Below, piece by piece: positions 31,634 to 41,678 of a stretch of DNA of 64,000 nt (its first letter is position 1; each line of letters begins with the position of its first letter). The DNA comes from Alectoria sarmentosa. Lineage: Eukaryota > Ascomycota > Lecanoromycetes > Lecanorales > Parmeliaceae. Both the position numbers and the translations under genes were made by a program. Below the pieces are notes generated by a model. That model saw only the letters and a program-made list of their open reading frames with translations, had not been told where the DNA came from and did no database searches. The stretch covers positions 62,001 through 126,000 of the forward strand of contig WOGZ01000001.1 in the NCBI GenBank assembly GCA_009733775.1. Reading direction: 5' to 3'.

Positions 31634-34587
31634 ACCTGTAAATAGGGCATGAGACTCGTTGAAGCGAGCAGTTGTTTGACCAAGCCGACGATGTATTGCG
31701 TGGAGAATTCACCGTGAAACGTCGACGATGCTGCAATGTAGACAGCACAAGGATGACTAGACGTAACCGTCCCATAATACTTTCGGTGCTTATCAGGGGT
31801 CACATAATTAATTATATTCCCACCAACCTGCAACCTGTTCCTCTCCACAGGCTTCGATGATTGAGAGACGCTCGTGGTGAAGAGCCGACGGCAGATGCCA
31901 CTCGTCCTCTGCAGGTGGTGGGTTTCTTCTTACCATACCCTGTGCGGTCGTCGTCATCACTCGGTGCTGTTCTTGTATGGATGGGGAAACTTCAGGCTAC
32001 CATCCAATAGTACATTGTGCGAGTCTTTGAAAGATGGGTGACCCCTGTGTCTCCATCAATAACCTAAGAATGTCATAAAATTATCCATTCAAGTTCAGGA
32101 TTCAGCTTTCACGAGCTCTTCATTCCTCCGCTGAGACGAAGAGAACTACCCAGAGGCAAACGCTGGCACATGGAAAGGGATTCCATGGACAGGGATTCTA
32201 GCTGCACTTGGCAGAGGAGGGAAGAAAAGGGGGAGGGAGAAGAAGGGGTTTGTTTTACCGCAACGTGATCTAGGATTCCAACGCCCCCTCAACCCTGTAG
32301 ATACTTACTAGATCAAGCTCCTCAACCTTAAAGTATTACATCGTCCCTCCTCTTTGATCTTTTGAAGGTCGTCGGCCACCAGCTTCTCCTTCAACCGCTC
32401 CAACGTCTCCTCCGCCTCGCGAATCTTCCCAGATCCTTTCCTGCGCATCCAACGTCTCCTACCTAACGGAAGCGTGTGCGTCTCTCTAGCTCGACGCTTT
32501 AGACGTCAACATCTTGCCTTGTGGGCTTTCGCGGTGAGGAGGGGGGGGGGGAGGTGCAATACCTTGAGGTTTGGATTCCGAAGCTTGGCTCGTCATGGAG
32601 AATAGAGTGTAGCTCGACGACGACTGGGAGGTCCATACCGGTCGTCGAGCTGAGGTGAGCGGAGTGAATGTTGTTTTGGCGGGTGTGTGAAGCGGAGGAT
32701 GTCAGAGAAGATGGGGTGAAGCTCGACGACTGGGAGGTCCATACCGGTCGTCAAGCTGAGGTGAGCGGAGTAAATGTTGTTTTGGCGGTTGTCAAATGTA
32801 ACAATCTGCAGAGCGCATATTAAGCGGTACGGCCACCACTTCATAGCAAAGGAATTGCACATACCCTCCCACATCCTGCCTCGCGTATTGCGACCTCAAT
32901 TGGGCGGGACGGTCATGTACCTTGACGACTCGAAGCTAGTAGTCGATCAGGGATCAGATGCCAGCCAAAGGAAAGGTGCGGCGATGCAATTACATCGTTC
33001 TTCACAGCCCACTAGCCATATGCTGGTTGTTCTTGATTCACTTTGTTGATGCGGCAGAGGACGAAGATGAGGAGGTGTTGACGGGGGCTTGCTGCGACAT
33101 TGTGACGGTGAAGAGGAGTCGGGGAAGTAGACTGCAACCAAAGTGAGCTCTACTAACGGCCTAACACAGCAGAGTTACAAACGAAGAGGTATGACAAGGT
33201 GAGACGAACGCAAGGGGATGCCTAGAGTAGGTGTAGCGCGAAGAAGAGAAGAAACTTGGGTCAATGAGTAGTAAGGTGTGCCGAATGCAGAGGCCTTCGG
33301 ATAACGAAACCGAACCAAGCAAAACGTGGTGTGGCTGTTGAGGGATGCCGATTACAGAGCCCTTCGAAACGCACAGAACGTAGTTGGAACCAATATCAGA
33401 GATATTGCTTCATCTCGACTCTCTTCTTGCTACGCTGATGAAATAAATTCAAGTATCTTGGTGAAATGACTCGGCTCGCTTAATTCTCAGCCCTACGACC
33501 ATGTTTATCAATCTCACCGATAGAGTAACCCAGTCATTGGAAAGAAATCAACCCGTCACAGATAATCAATCCCTCTCAGGCTTCTTATCGCCAGGACCAA
33601 TGGGATACCCTACCTCTATGGCAAGATAAGATTTATTCTGCGTGCAAGACATCGAAGACAACGACCAACACGTCGATTACAGGAGAAAAGCTGAACATGC
33701 AGTCCTACATAGCGCCGAAGATGAGATCGATATGAGCCTCAGAAGAAAGTACGACAGTCGCGCCTTCGAGCTCGACAAAATAGGCTTAGATTGGAGGTTT
33801 CTGAAGCTGAATATCACTGAGAATTGCCGACATCGCAAGCCTACCCGTCCACTACATTGGTGCGTGGGGTATGGGGTCTCCCACCGTTGCAGGTCCACCT
33901 GACACGATTTCTTTTGCTATGCCAGATTCTGTATTTAATTGGTGCCGTGCGGTGCTTCGGGTTCCAGTATACAGGACGTGGGAAGATGGCCATACCTGCG
34001 ACTGCTGCTCCACTCCAGGTCATCAGATTGTATCTGCTCCATCCTACTCTGCATCATCCGAGCAGCCCTTTGAGGATGAATCGTTTAGTCCTAAACGTGA
34101 CTGGAATAATGCAAAAACGAAGGAGCAACAGAGAGACATTCAATGCGGGCCTGGCATGGCTAGAAAGCTGACGGCATAGACGATCCCAGTGAGAGGTAGG
34201 CCCAGTGATGAAGGTAGGAATGGGCATCATCTTGTGTAGGAAGCAGTATCACGGTTGGGGAGACATCAATCATCGTGCAAGTCGTCGTTTCTTGGTGCCT
34301 GAGCTTCTTTTTGATATAGGCTTCATGGATCCATTCGAATGACAACAATTAGTCGAGCAGGCAGAGCAATCAAGGAAAGGGGTCATTAACTGCATCTGGG
34401 ACTGTACCTGCGAGTTCGGGTGCATTTATGCAGGTGACCGAATTTGCGGTGAGTCTGGATTGTATACGCATCCTTTGCCATTCCGACCATCACTTTTGAC
34501 AGCGGTTTTGAGCCTTGAATACTCCCGTAAACTTCTTAAATTCTCTGGAGCGGTCGAATATAGAACATTCACCCCAGCCTATTCATC
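31634..34587. other. Long gene-poor region with duplicated hairpins
   Basis: Almost 3 kb without a gene I can support. On the minus strand, pieces such as a possible start MSQQAPVNTSSSSSSAASTK (near 33100) and REAEETLERLKEKLVADDLQ (near 32370-32430) look protein-like and could be exons of one small or decayed gene, but I could not chain them with convincing splice sites. A pure C/G run lies at about 32542-32553, and a 106-bp tandem duplication at 32611-32789. Plus-strand frames at 33642-34179 show no motif. Confidence 0.4.
32611..32789. repeat. 106-bp tandem duplication, each unit with a hairpin
   Basis: Two direct copies (about 32611-32683 and 32720-32789) with period 106 bp. Each opens with an inverted repeat: AGCTCGACGAC pairs with GTCGTCGAGCT (32611-32621 with 32641-32651, perfect 11 bp). 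The second copy has the same stem with one mismatch (32720-32730 with 32747-32757). Confidence 0.8.
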
Positions 34588-35051
34588 ATGGACGGCCGAC
34601 TCCTCCGCCTCGAACGACCCGGCTCAAATGGTGGCTACTCCAACGCATCATGGAGGATCGCAAACCACCCCGGTCTACGCAAATCCGATGCCCAGATCCC
34701 CGCCACCCCGCCCTGCATCCTGCTCCAGCCGGGTCGCGACATAGATCACCTGATCGACTATCTCACGAGAATTCTGAACGAGAACTTCGGGGCTGAAAAT
34801 GGCTGGACATTATGGTAATCGATTGTTTGGGTTCTTGCGTGACTGACGGATGGCCACATGTTGGAAGTGTGTAAGTTGACGAGTAACTTAGGTGCTTACA
34901 TGCAATTGGGAGTATCGAAAGAGGTGGGGGGAAAATGAAGCGTGGTCCAGCGGGGATTCCGGATAGAGTCAATATTATCATTGTGCGGAAGAAGCTGTCT
35001 CAGAGCATGCCAATGGGAGGAGGGCATCGTCAGATGGATGGGAGTAAATGA
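34588..35051 (+). CDS. Small conserved-looking protein, 128 residues
   Basis: Two exons, 34588-34814 and 34892-35051, joined by a 77-nt intron (GTAATC...ACTTAG). The join keeps frame (TG|G TGC) and gives exactly 129 codons. The protein starts MDGRLLRLERPGSNGGYSNA and continues with SWRIANHPGLRKSDAQIPAT, PCILLQPGRDIDHLIDYLTR, ILNENFGAENGWTLW, then CLHAIGSIERGGGKMKRGPA and RVNIIIVRKKLSQSMPMGGG. The alternation of helix and hydrophobic strand (VNIIIV) suggests a folded alpha/beta protein rather than noise. I do not know a named family. It lies 219 bp upstream of tRNA-Leu. Confidence 0.6.
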
Positions 35052-35270
35052 GCTTTGCATCTCAAATCAGAGAGGTGTGATGGTATCCGACACAGGCGGT
35101 TCAAAGATGATGACAGAGATCTCTGTAGTAGTCTGATAACAGCAAGGTTTGGTGAAAGCAATCATAAAAGCATTTCCACTAATCTGCTTTGTAGAGTCAC
35201 GTGATAGGTGGATAAACTCCCATACTTAGTGAGTCATGTACAGAGATAGATCCGCCTTGACAATATGAGT

Positions 35271-35352
35271 GCAAGGTTGGCCGAGTCGTCTAAGGCGGTG
35301 GTTTCAAGTTCCACTATCGAAAGATGCGTGAGTTCAAATCTCACACCTTGCA
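35271..35352 (+). tRNA. tRNA-Leu (CAA)
   Basis: Complete 82-nt type II cloverleaf: acceptor GCAAGGT with ACCTTGC plus discriminator A (35352), D arm GCC...GGC, anticodon stem GTGGT/TCCAC (one T-T mismatch at the loop base), loop TTCAAGT with anticodon CAA at 35305-35307, long variable arm with stem ATC-GAAA-GAT, and T arm GTGAG-TTCAAAT-CTCAC. The variable arm closely resembles the yeast tRNA-Leu(CAA) arm. There is no anticodon-loop intron. A TTTTT Pol III stop follows at about 35358-35363. Confidence 0.93.
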
Positions 35353-35357
35353 AATAA

Positions 35358-35363
35358 CTTTTT
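35358..35363 (+). terminator. Pol III terminator of tRNA-Leu
   Basis: An oligo-T run on the plus strand a few bases after the tRNA end, the normal RNA polymerase III stop. Confidence 0.7.
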
Positions 35364-36666
35364 GGTTCGTTGTTTCCAGCGGAAGGATCCTGCGTGTATG
35401 GCGATGGTGTAGTTTCCAATTTGACTTCTTCAACGTAGTGAGTCATAGCTGTCAAAAGGAACGCAACAACGCAACATTGACCGAGTTGCTTAATTCGCTA
35501 GCTCAAGGCTCTGATATTGAGTGATGTATCCTTGCAGGGCTTTCTTTTTGTTCACTCCTCATATTTGGTACTTTGAATGTTGGGTGTCTCCTGCAAATAA
35601 AGTCCAACAAAGGGTGTGAGAAGAATATACTAGACGAAACCCCTTTGCATCTATGCATGGTGCCGAATCACTGCTGCTGCTGCCTTCGCTTTGTTGAATT
35701 CCAACATAAATAGCCATGCATTTCTGCTCCAATATCCTGTGACTCCCATCATCCCCTTCCAGTGCGTACCATGGACCAAACCACGGAGGCAAAAATGCTT
35801 CGCTTTGAACGAATCCATTCAGGTGACAGATCCTCCGACCAATGGCGACTCATGACTAGGCTCCCAGGTCTGGACATCGACGTGCATAGCCTTCCAAGCA
35901 CCACTCCTCTTCTCTTGGACATCGACAGAATTCCTGCCATCAACCGTTGTCGCGACGAAGTGATCGATCGGCTGAGCGATATCATGACGGAATGCTTTAG
36001 CACATTTAGGGCTACAAGGTTCTGGACTGCTTGGTATGACACCATTAAAGATTGGACGGTCTCTCATACACAACGCTGACTGAGCTGCCAGGCGTTTGTA
36101 CTCAGTAGGAGGCCTGGACAGCGATCGCGATGCCCGAGTCGATACAGCGAAAGTCATCATAACCCGGAGCAGAATCATTCCAGTGGAGCGCAGAGCGCAG
36201 CAATCATCCAAAAGGAGGTCGTTCTTTGGGGGATCATGGGGCAGCAGGTGACCAAGAAATTCTGAGATACCGGAGGGCGTGGGGCGAGCATTGCGAATTT
36301 TGAATGTACCCCAACTGCATGTGGTGTCAGACGGCCGCTTCGTCCTCAAGATCGCATTTCGAGTCCATAGATTTCTGTCAGGCATCAAACTGGAGGACGC
36401 GCCTTTTCCCTATCTGAATACTTGGTCTTCCAACAAATGAAATGTCCCACTCCGTCAAAGCAGAGAATATCTTACGGCCATGGTCTGACTCCATAGCCTC
36501 AGGCAAGCACGTGTCTCCTAAAGGCATTATTGTGTGCTGAGTGCGGCTTGAGTTCGGGAACCTGTTGATGCATATCCTCCGGCGAATATCTTCCTGAGTC
36601 ACCGTTCTCTAATTAAGGTCGGTCTATTCCGATAGAGTGGGTTGGTCTTTTTCGTCCAACAGCCGA
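35364..36666. other. Intergenic region, no recognisable gene
   Basis: 1.3 kb downstream of the tRNA. Opposed overlapping frames at about 35762-36079 (+) and 35819-36388 (-) have no motif and mirror each other, so neither is called. Confidence 0.4.
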
Positions 36667-37957
36667 TTACGGCTTTCTTAGCTTTTCACCGAACCACTGC
36701 CCAATCTCAAGCATGTGCTTCTCATCCCACAATCCAATGCCCCCCCTTTCCACGATCTCAAAGTTTCTGCTACCAGCGTTCTTCACTTCAGCTAACCCTT
36801 CGACTTCCGAGCGTCTGAAGCTCTTTCTCATCAGTTCAATGAGGTCTACACCTTGATCCTTAAGCACGAAATCTTTCCCTACTTCCACCCTCGTCCAAGG
36901 TAACATTAGATTCGAGCCCGGCGGTGGATATTTGCGGACTGAAAGACGCTTCTTGGCAGGAGGTAAGAGACGCTTTTCATCTTCCGGACCGTGGTTGAGA
37001 AGGCTGCGTTCAGTAGACGCAGCAGCGTCATTCAGGATCTCAGAACTCGGGGTGCGAAAAAACAACAGCGGACTCGCAAACGGGTCGAAGTATCTTTCTA
37101 CTTTCGGGAAGAAAGCTTCTCGTATACTGCAGAGGCCGTTAGCAGAAAGAGACTCATTATTAGCGCCTTTGGGAAAACCGCCCATTTTGCGGATGATTCC
37201 TTTGCGTATGATTCCAGGCTGGGGAGCGTTTTGATTGAAATCGCTTTGAGTCAATGCGGTCCAGTCAAGGATGGGATTGCCGACTGCCAAAGCGCTGATT
37301 CCTTGGGCCTCCAATTCGACAGGTGTATGGTGGCATTCTGTCAAGGCCAGCATTGTAGCCAGGCTTCCGCCAGCCAGTTCGCCGCATACACCAATTCTCG
37401 AGGGCTTAGTTGTGAGTCTAAGCTCCTGGTATGATATGTCACCTCCACGCGCAAGGTGTGCTCGAACCCAGTCGTATCCTGCAAGTACCTAATCTCCCAT
37501 CAAACCCCACGTCTCTCCGTAGAAGATCCTTAGTACCGACCGTATGTATGGGAATTGGATAACCATTCTGGGTCGAGAGTCTGTAATCTATTTCGACAGC
37601 AATAGCATTTGCGCCAACGGCGAGCTCTTTGAGAGGAGATTCATTTTGCGTGGCTGTAGGGATGCCTCGCTTCAGGAAGATAATGATCGGACTGTTGGCT
37701 TCTGGCCTCGGTGGATGGCGAATGCTGCGCAGTCGGTCAGCATGCTATACGGCGCTCTGCCTCAGAGATGAGCTTCTCGCCTACCGTAATTCAACGGCTC
37801 TACCGATGCCGACACTGACTTTCACCAGGGTTTCGTCGTCTATCGTCTTGATAATTGGGGTATTGTTGGAGTGGTAATGGCATCGCCATACCCCGGCCAG
37901 ATTTTCGGTAAAGCGCAAGCTCGAGATCCGCAAAGCATCGTTGACCAAGCTTCTCAT
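36667..37957 (-). CDS. Alpha/beta-hydrolase-fold protein lacking the usual nucleophile
   Basis: Three exons. The N-terminal part (from Met 37957) reads MRSLVNDALRISSLRFTENL, HYHSNNTPIIKTIDDETLVK. Then IRHPPRPEANSPIIIFLKRG and AVGANAIAVEIDYRLSTQNG, matching the oxyanion/strand region of hormone-sensitive-lipase-like alpha/beta hydrolases. After an intron comes YDWVRAHLARGGDISYQELR and RIGVCGELAGGSLATMLALT, where GxSxG is replaced by G-E-L-A-G. The rest has AVGNPILDWTAL, YFDPFASPLLFFRTPSSEI and GIGLWDEKHMLEIGQWFGEK (His region) ending LRKP. I recall a fungal subfamily with a GEL-type elbow; these may be non-catalytic or use another mechanism. The true start could be upstream, as the open frame extends past the chosen ATG without another ATG. 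Confidence 0.7.
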
Positions 37958-38217
37958 CGTACAAGATCGCCAAAATTGAAGGAGTGACTGAATTATTTGC
38001 TGTCCAGGAGCCAATTTCCCGCTGTCGAATGTTTGCCGGTGCTATCTCCGGCCGACTCGGGGATTATTTCATTGCCAATCGTGTTGGGGCGTGCAGCTTA
38101 CAGATACTCTGCGTTATTTCTCTTGACATTCTTTGGCTGTTTTGGGGCATGTTATTTTTCTTTGCAGCGTTCTGTTTTCGTTGATCTTTTCGTTAAGTAC
38201 GGTCTTGGTCCCTGACT

Positions 38218-38225
38218 ATATAAAG
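38218..38225 (+). promoter_or_regulatory. TATA box of the phosphoglycerate-mutase-like gene
   Basis: TATATAAA lies about 86 bp upstream of ATG 38311. Confidence 0.45.
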
Positions 38226-38310
38226 TGCATTGCCCCAATCATCTCAGCAGCTCTAAAAGCAGAACAGAAATAAGAAGATTCCCTCGACACACTCTGACGA
38301 CTCCTTTAGT

Positions 38311-39166
38311 ATGGCACCCGTCATTCACTGCATCAGGCACGCTCAGGGTAAGACTCCAAGACCATCCAAAGCAAAGGACTCCTTTCCTGACTCAAGCCTA
38401 GGCTACCATAACCTCTCAGTCGCCAACCACAGCATGCTGGACCCAACCCTCACTTCCTTGGGGAAAGAACAATGCAAAAACCTCGCGAAAGACTTTCCCC
38501 ACCACGAATCGATTGGTGCCATAGTCGCCTCGCCTCTCCGTCGAACCATCTACACGGCCTTGTACGGCTTCAAATCCCTGATAGAAAGGGGCATAATTAT
38601 CACTGCTCTCCCAGAGGTCTGCGAAACGGCTGACGTACCTTGCGATACGGGCTCTGATATCGCCGTGCTGAAAGAGGAGATGAAGGGTAAACCTGTAGAC
38701 TTGAGTAGGGTTAAGGAGGGGTGGAATGTTAAAACTGGGAAATGGGCACCTACCGCGGATGCGATTGAGAAGAGAGCGAGGGAGGCAAGGCAGTGGTTGA
38801 AGGCTAGGCCAGAAGACGAGATTGTAGTGGTAACGCACGGTGGCTTCCTTCATTACTTCACAGAGGACTGGTCAGACTTTAACGAGGTGATGGGTACGCA
38901 ATAACATTGAATATCAACGGCAGACAAGGCTAAGGGATACTCTAGGCACCGGGTGGAGAAACGTCGAATACCGCTCCTACAGTTTTGCCGACGAAGACGG
39001 CGAAAACGCCTCCTTAGTAGAAACGAAACAATCCAGAGAATTCAGACGCGGCAGCGAGATCCCATTGACGAAAGAAGAACGTATGAACCTACGAGAGACG
39101 GCGAAGAAGACATGGGAGGAGGGTGGAGACTTACATCCTGTGCAGGCGGTACAAGCAAAGGTGTGA
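38311..39166 (+). CDS. Histidine phosphatase (phosphoglycerate mutase-like) family protein
   Basis: Two exons, 38311-38893 and 38946-39166 (52-nt intron), 267 residues. The N-terminal IRHAQ is the RHG-type catalytic motif (His nucleophile; Gly replaced by Ala). The core continues with LDPTLTSLGKEQCKNLAKDF, IVASPLRRTIYTALYGF (second arginine) and ALPEVCETADVPCDTGSD, then VVVTHGGFLHYFTEDW with the second catalytic His. Exon 2 supplies GTGWRNVEYRSYSF and a charged tail ending VQAVQAKV. The set Arg-His-Arg-Glu-His expected of the superfamily is present, so it is probably an active phosphatase with an unknown small-molecule or protein substrate, rather than a glycolytic mutase. Confidence 0.85.
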
Positions 39167-39819
39167 TGATGACATGCGGGTGTGACTATGACCGATTTCT
39201 TACTGCGCTACAGAGAAAGTCTCTGCAGAGTGGTGACCACAGGGTATGGATTGGGGGCTTATTGAAAAGATTGAAGTGTACGAGATAAATGATAGAGCAT
39301 AGAGCATATATAGAGCATAGACGCTTCAAGGCCTTTGGTCCGCCATCTTTAGTCGCTCAAATAGACTGATAGCCAAGGAAGAGATTTCATAATGCTACAT
39401 CAGCAACTGTGCGATACTCGTATGTTGTACTTGCGTGTGCTTGTCATACCGATGCGTCTTCCACATCCACTATCCGACCATGCCAACCCCTCAAGTCGAA
39501 TACTCTCCAACAACTCGTGCCAGATGAACAAACCATTACCCACATCCACAAGGCGACGACTTCGAAGATTCTCAACGGCTAGGCATCACATGATCTCACT
39601 CGGCCAATCGTCTGTAAAGTTTTACCATATTCTAAAGTGCTTTAGGTGAAATACTTTCCGAAGCCTACAAGTGCGTCATCTTTCTTGGCATGGCTGACTA
39701 CGCGCGGAATCGATGGCGGACAGGTCAAGTACAGTATCACAAGTCTACGAGGCTCCCCCCTCCACTGTCGTTAAGAAGCACAAGCTCGTCATCTCAGAGG
39801 CGTAAAGACGGTGGAGAAG
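39167..39819. other. Intergenic region, no recognisable gene
   Basis: The 650 bp before the Ysc84-like gene. No supported frame; AT-rich repeats of AGAGCATA occur at 39292-39320. Confidence 0.4.
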
Positions 39820-41162
39820 ATGCCATTTGGAATCAACAATCCATTTCCTACTTCTGTAGCCAGCGAGTGCAAGAAAGCGGGAAAGGTGAGTTACTGCCAA
39901 CTCCCTCCTCATCAGGCCATCGCTCATTGACTTTGCACTCATAGGTTCTCGCATCCTTCGTAGACCCACGGCAATCATTTGGACCAGACAAGGTCATACC
40001 GCCCCAAATACTAGCCAGCGCAAAGGTACGAAACCTTGTCCCCAGCCCATGTGAAGTCGCACTCTGATAGATCACATTAGGGTCTTGCTATCATCACCGT
40101 CATCAAAGCCGGCTTCCTAGGCTCAGGTCGTTTCGGTTCCGGCATTGTTATCGCCCGTCTCTCTGATGGGACCTGGTCGGCGCCCTCAGCCATTGCGACC
40201 GGTGGCGGTGGTTTTGGCGGACAGATAGGGTTTGAACTCACAGACTTTGTCTTCATCTTGAACGATGCAGCCGCCGTGCGCACATTCTCTCAGAAAGGCT
40301 CACTCACGCTTGGAGGTAACGTGTCCATCGCCGCAGGACCCGTTGGGCGTAATGCAGAGGCTGCAGGAGCAGCCAGCTTGAAGGGGGTGGCAGGAGTGTT
40401 CTCATACTCGAAAACAAAGGGTCTCTTCGCTGGTGTCAGTTTGGAAGGAAGTGTCTTGATCGAACGCCGTGACGCAAACGAGAAACTCTACAACAGTCGC
40501 ATCACAGCACGCCAGCTGCTTGAGGGTGGTGTGCGTCCACCTCCAGCCGCAGAGCCGCTCATGCGCGTCTTAAACTCCAGAGTCTTCGCCGGAGTATCGC
40601 CATCATCTTCAGATGCTATGTACAACGACATCCCCATCTACGATGACAGCCATGACAACGTCGTCTGGCAAGGCGGTTCAGGCCGTGGCTATAACGAAGG
40701 CGTGCGCACAAATCGCACAGGATCTATGGGGAATGACTACGAATACAACGACGCTCCGAAACGAGCCAGTACCTGGAACGACGATGTCTACGATCGGCCA
40801 CCCAACAGTGGAGGCCAGAGCCGGACCAACACAGTGGGAGAGGAGTATTCGTACAGCGACTCACCGAAGCCCGGCAGACCTACGGCGCCGAAGCCAAAGT
40901 TCACACCAAAGCCAATGGCGGGAGCGGTCGGAAAGGATCAGGCCATCGCGTTGTTCACGTTTGATGCGGATCAGCCTGGTGACCTAGCCTTCAAGAAAGG
41001 AGAGATAATTACAATCACAAAGAGAACAGAAAATGCATCGGACTGGTGGACGGGGACAATTGGGAATAGGACGGGGATCTTTCCCAGGTATGTGACCTGC
41101 TCTGTCGATACCTATGGATAATCAGACTGACGTTTGGTAGCAATTACGTGGAAGCTGTCTAG
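39820..41162 (+). CDS. Ysc84/SH3YL1-like actin regulator with C-terminal SH3 domain
   Basis: Start ATG 39820 gives MPFGINNPFPTSVASECKKA, the canonical SYLF-domain opening. Two short introns follow (GTGAGT...CATAG and GTACGA...CATTAG), then VLASFVDPRQSFGPDKVIPP and GLAIITVIKAGFLGSGRFGS, GTWSAPSAIATGGGGFGGQI, FELTDFVFILNDAAAVRTFS and GNVSIAAGPVGRNAEA. This is the complete SYLF (DUF500) domain. A Tyr/Asn/Pro-rich linker leads to an SH3 domain (QAIALFTFDADQPGDLAFKK, WWTGTIGNRTGIFP|SNYVEAV); the last intron splits the final SH3 strand and the stop is at 41162. Homologues (yeast Ysc84/Lsb3) bind phosphoinositides and Las17 and promote actin assembly at endocytic sites. Confidence 0.93.
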
Positions 41163-41678
41163 AATGAGCAATCAGGCTTGATTATACCCATAAACCTGCC
41201 ATATAGTTCATTTCTCACGCACGCAATTAGCAAGCGACGGAGTTCGGTTCGGAGATTTTCCACAAGAGTCGTTGTGTATCTGTGTCAATTCCTAGTATTT
41301 CGAAATCAGGTGTCGTTGTAGATAGTTCACCGATATTCGGACATTTTTGAAGTAGTCAATACTGCCAAAAGACTTGTCCGCAGGGAAAATGGATCTGGAG
41401 AAACCTGTGCACGTAGGCACACACATCCGGCTTCTCTTCTCAAATCGACTACCTCAGTCATCCTCCCTCTGCATCTAGCATATGCCTCACAGGAGCTATG
41501 ATGCACCTTTAGCCTATTCAAACATGCTGTACTTTCTCGTCCGGACAATTCGATCCAATCCATTCGGCCTGGCTCGGCTTCACTTGACACCCCGAGTCTC
41601 TTCCTTCTGCGCTCGCTCTCAACTGTGTCCGCCCTTGCTATCGTAGATGTCCCTTTCATAGCCCCGCTTCCTTGCAAA
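41163..41678. other. Intergenic region, no recognisable gene
   Basis: About 515 bp. A 155-codon minus-strand frame covering this and the next gene's start shows no motif and is treated as antisense to the SDR. Confidence 0.4.

Noticed and set aside
33642..34179. Overlapping plus-strand frames with Cys and Ser
   Set aside because: They do not join into one gene and show no known motif.
35762..36079. 105-codon plus-strand frame beginning MRTMDQTTEAKM
   Set aside because: A hint of amphipathic helices, but no family, no exon extension and the opposing frame is just as good.
35819..36388. 189-codon minus-strand frame
   Set aside because: No motif, no credible splice partners, and it overlaps an equally plain plus-strand frame.
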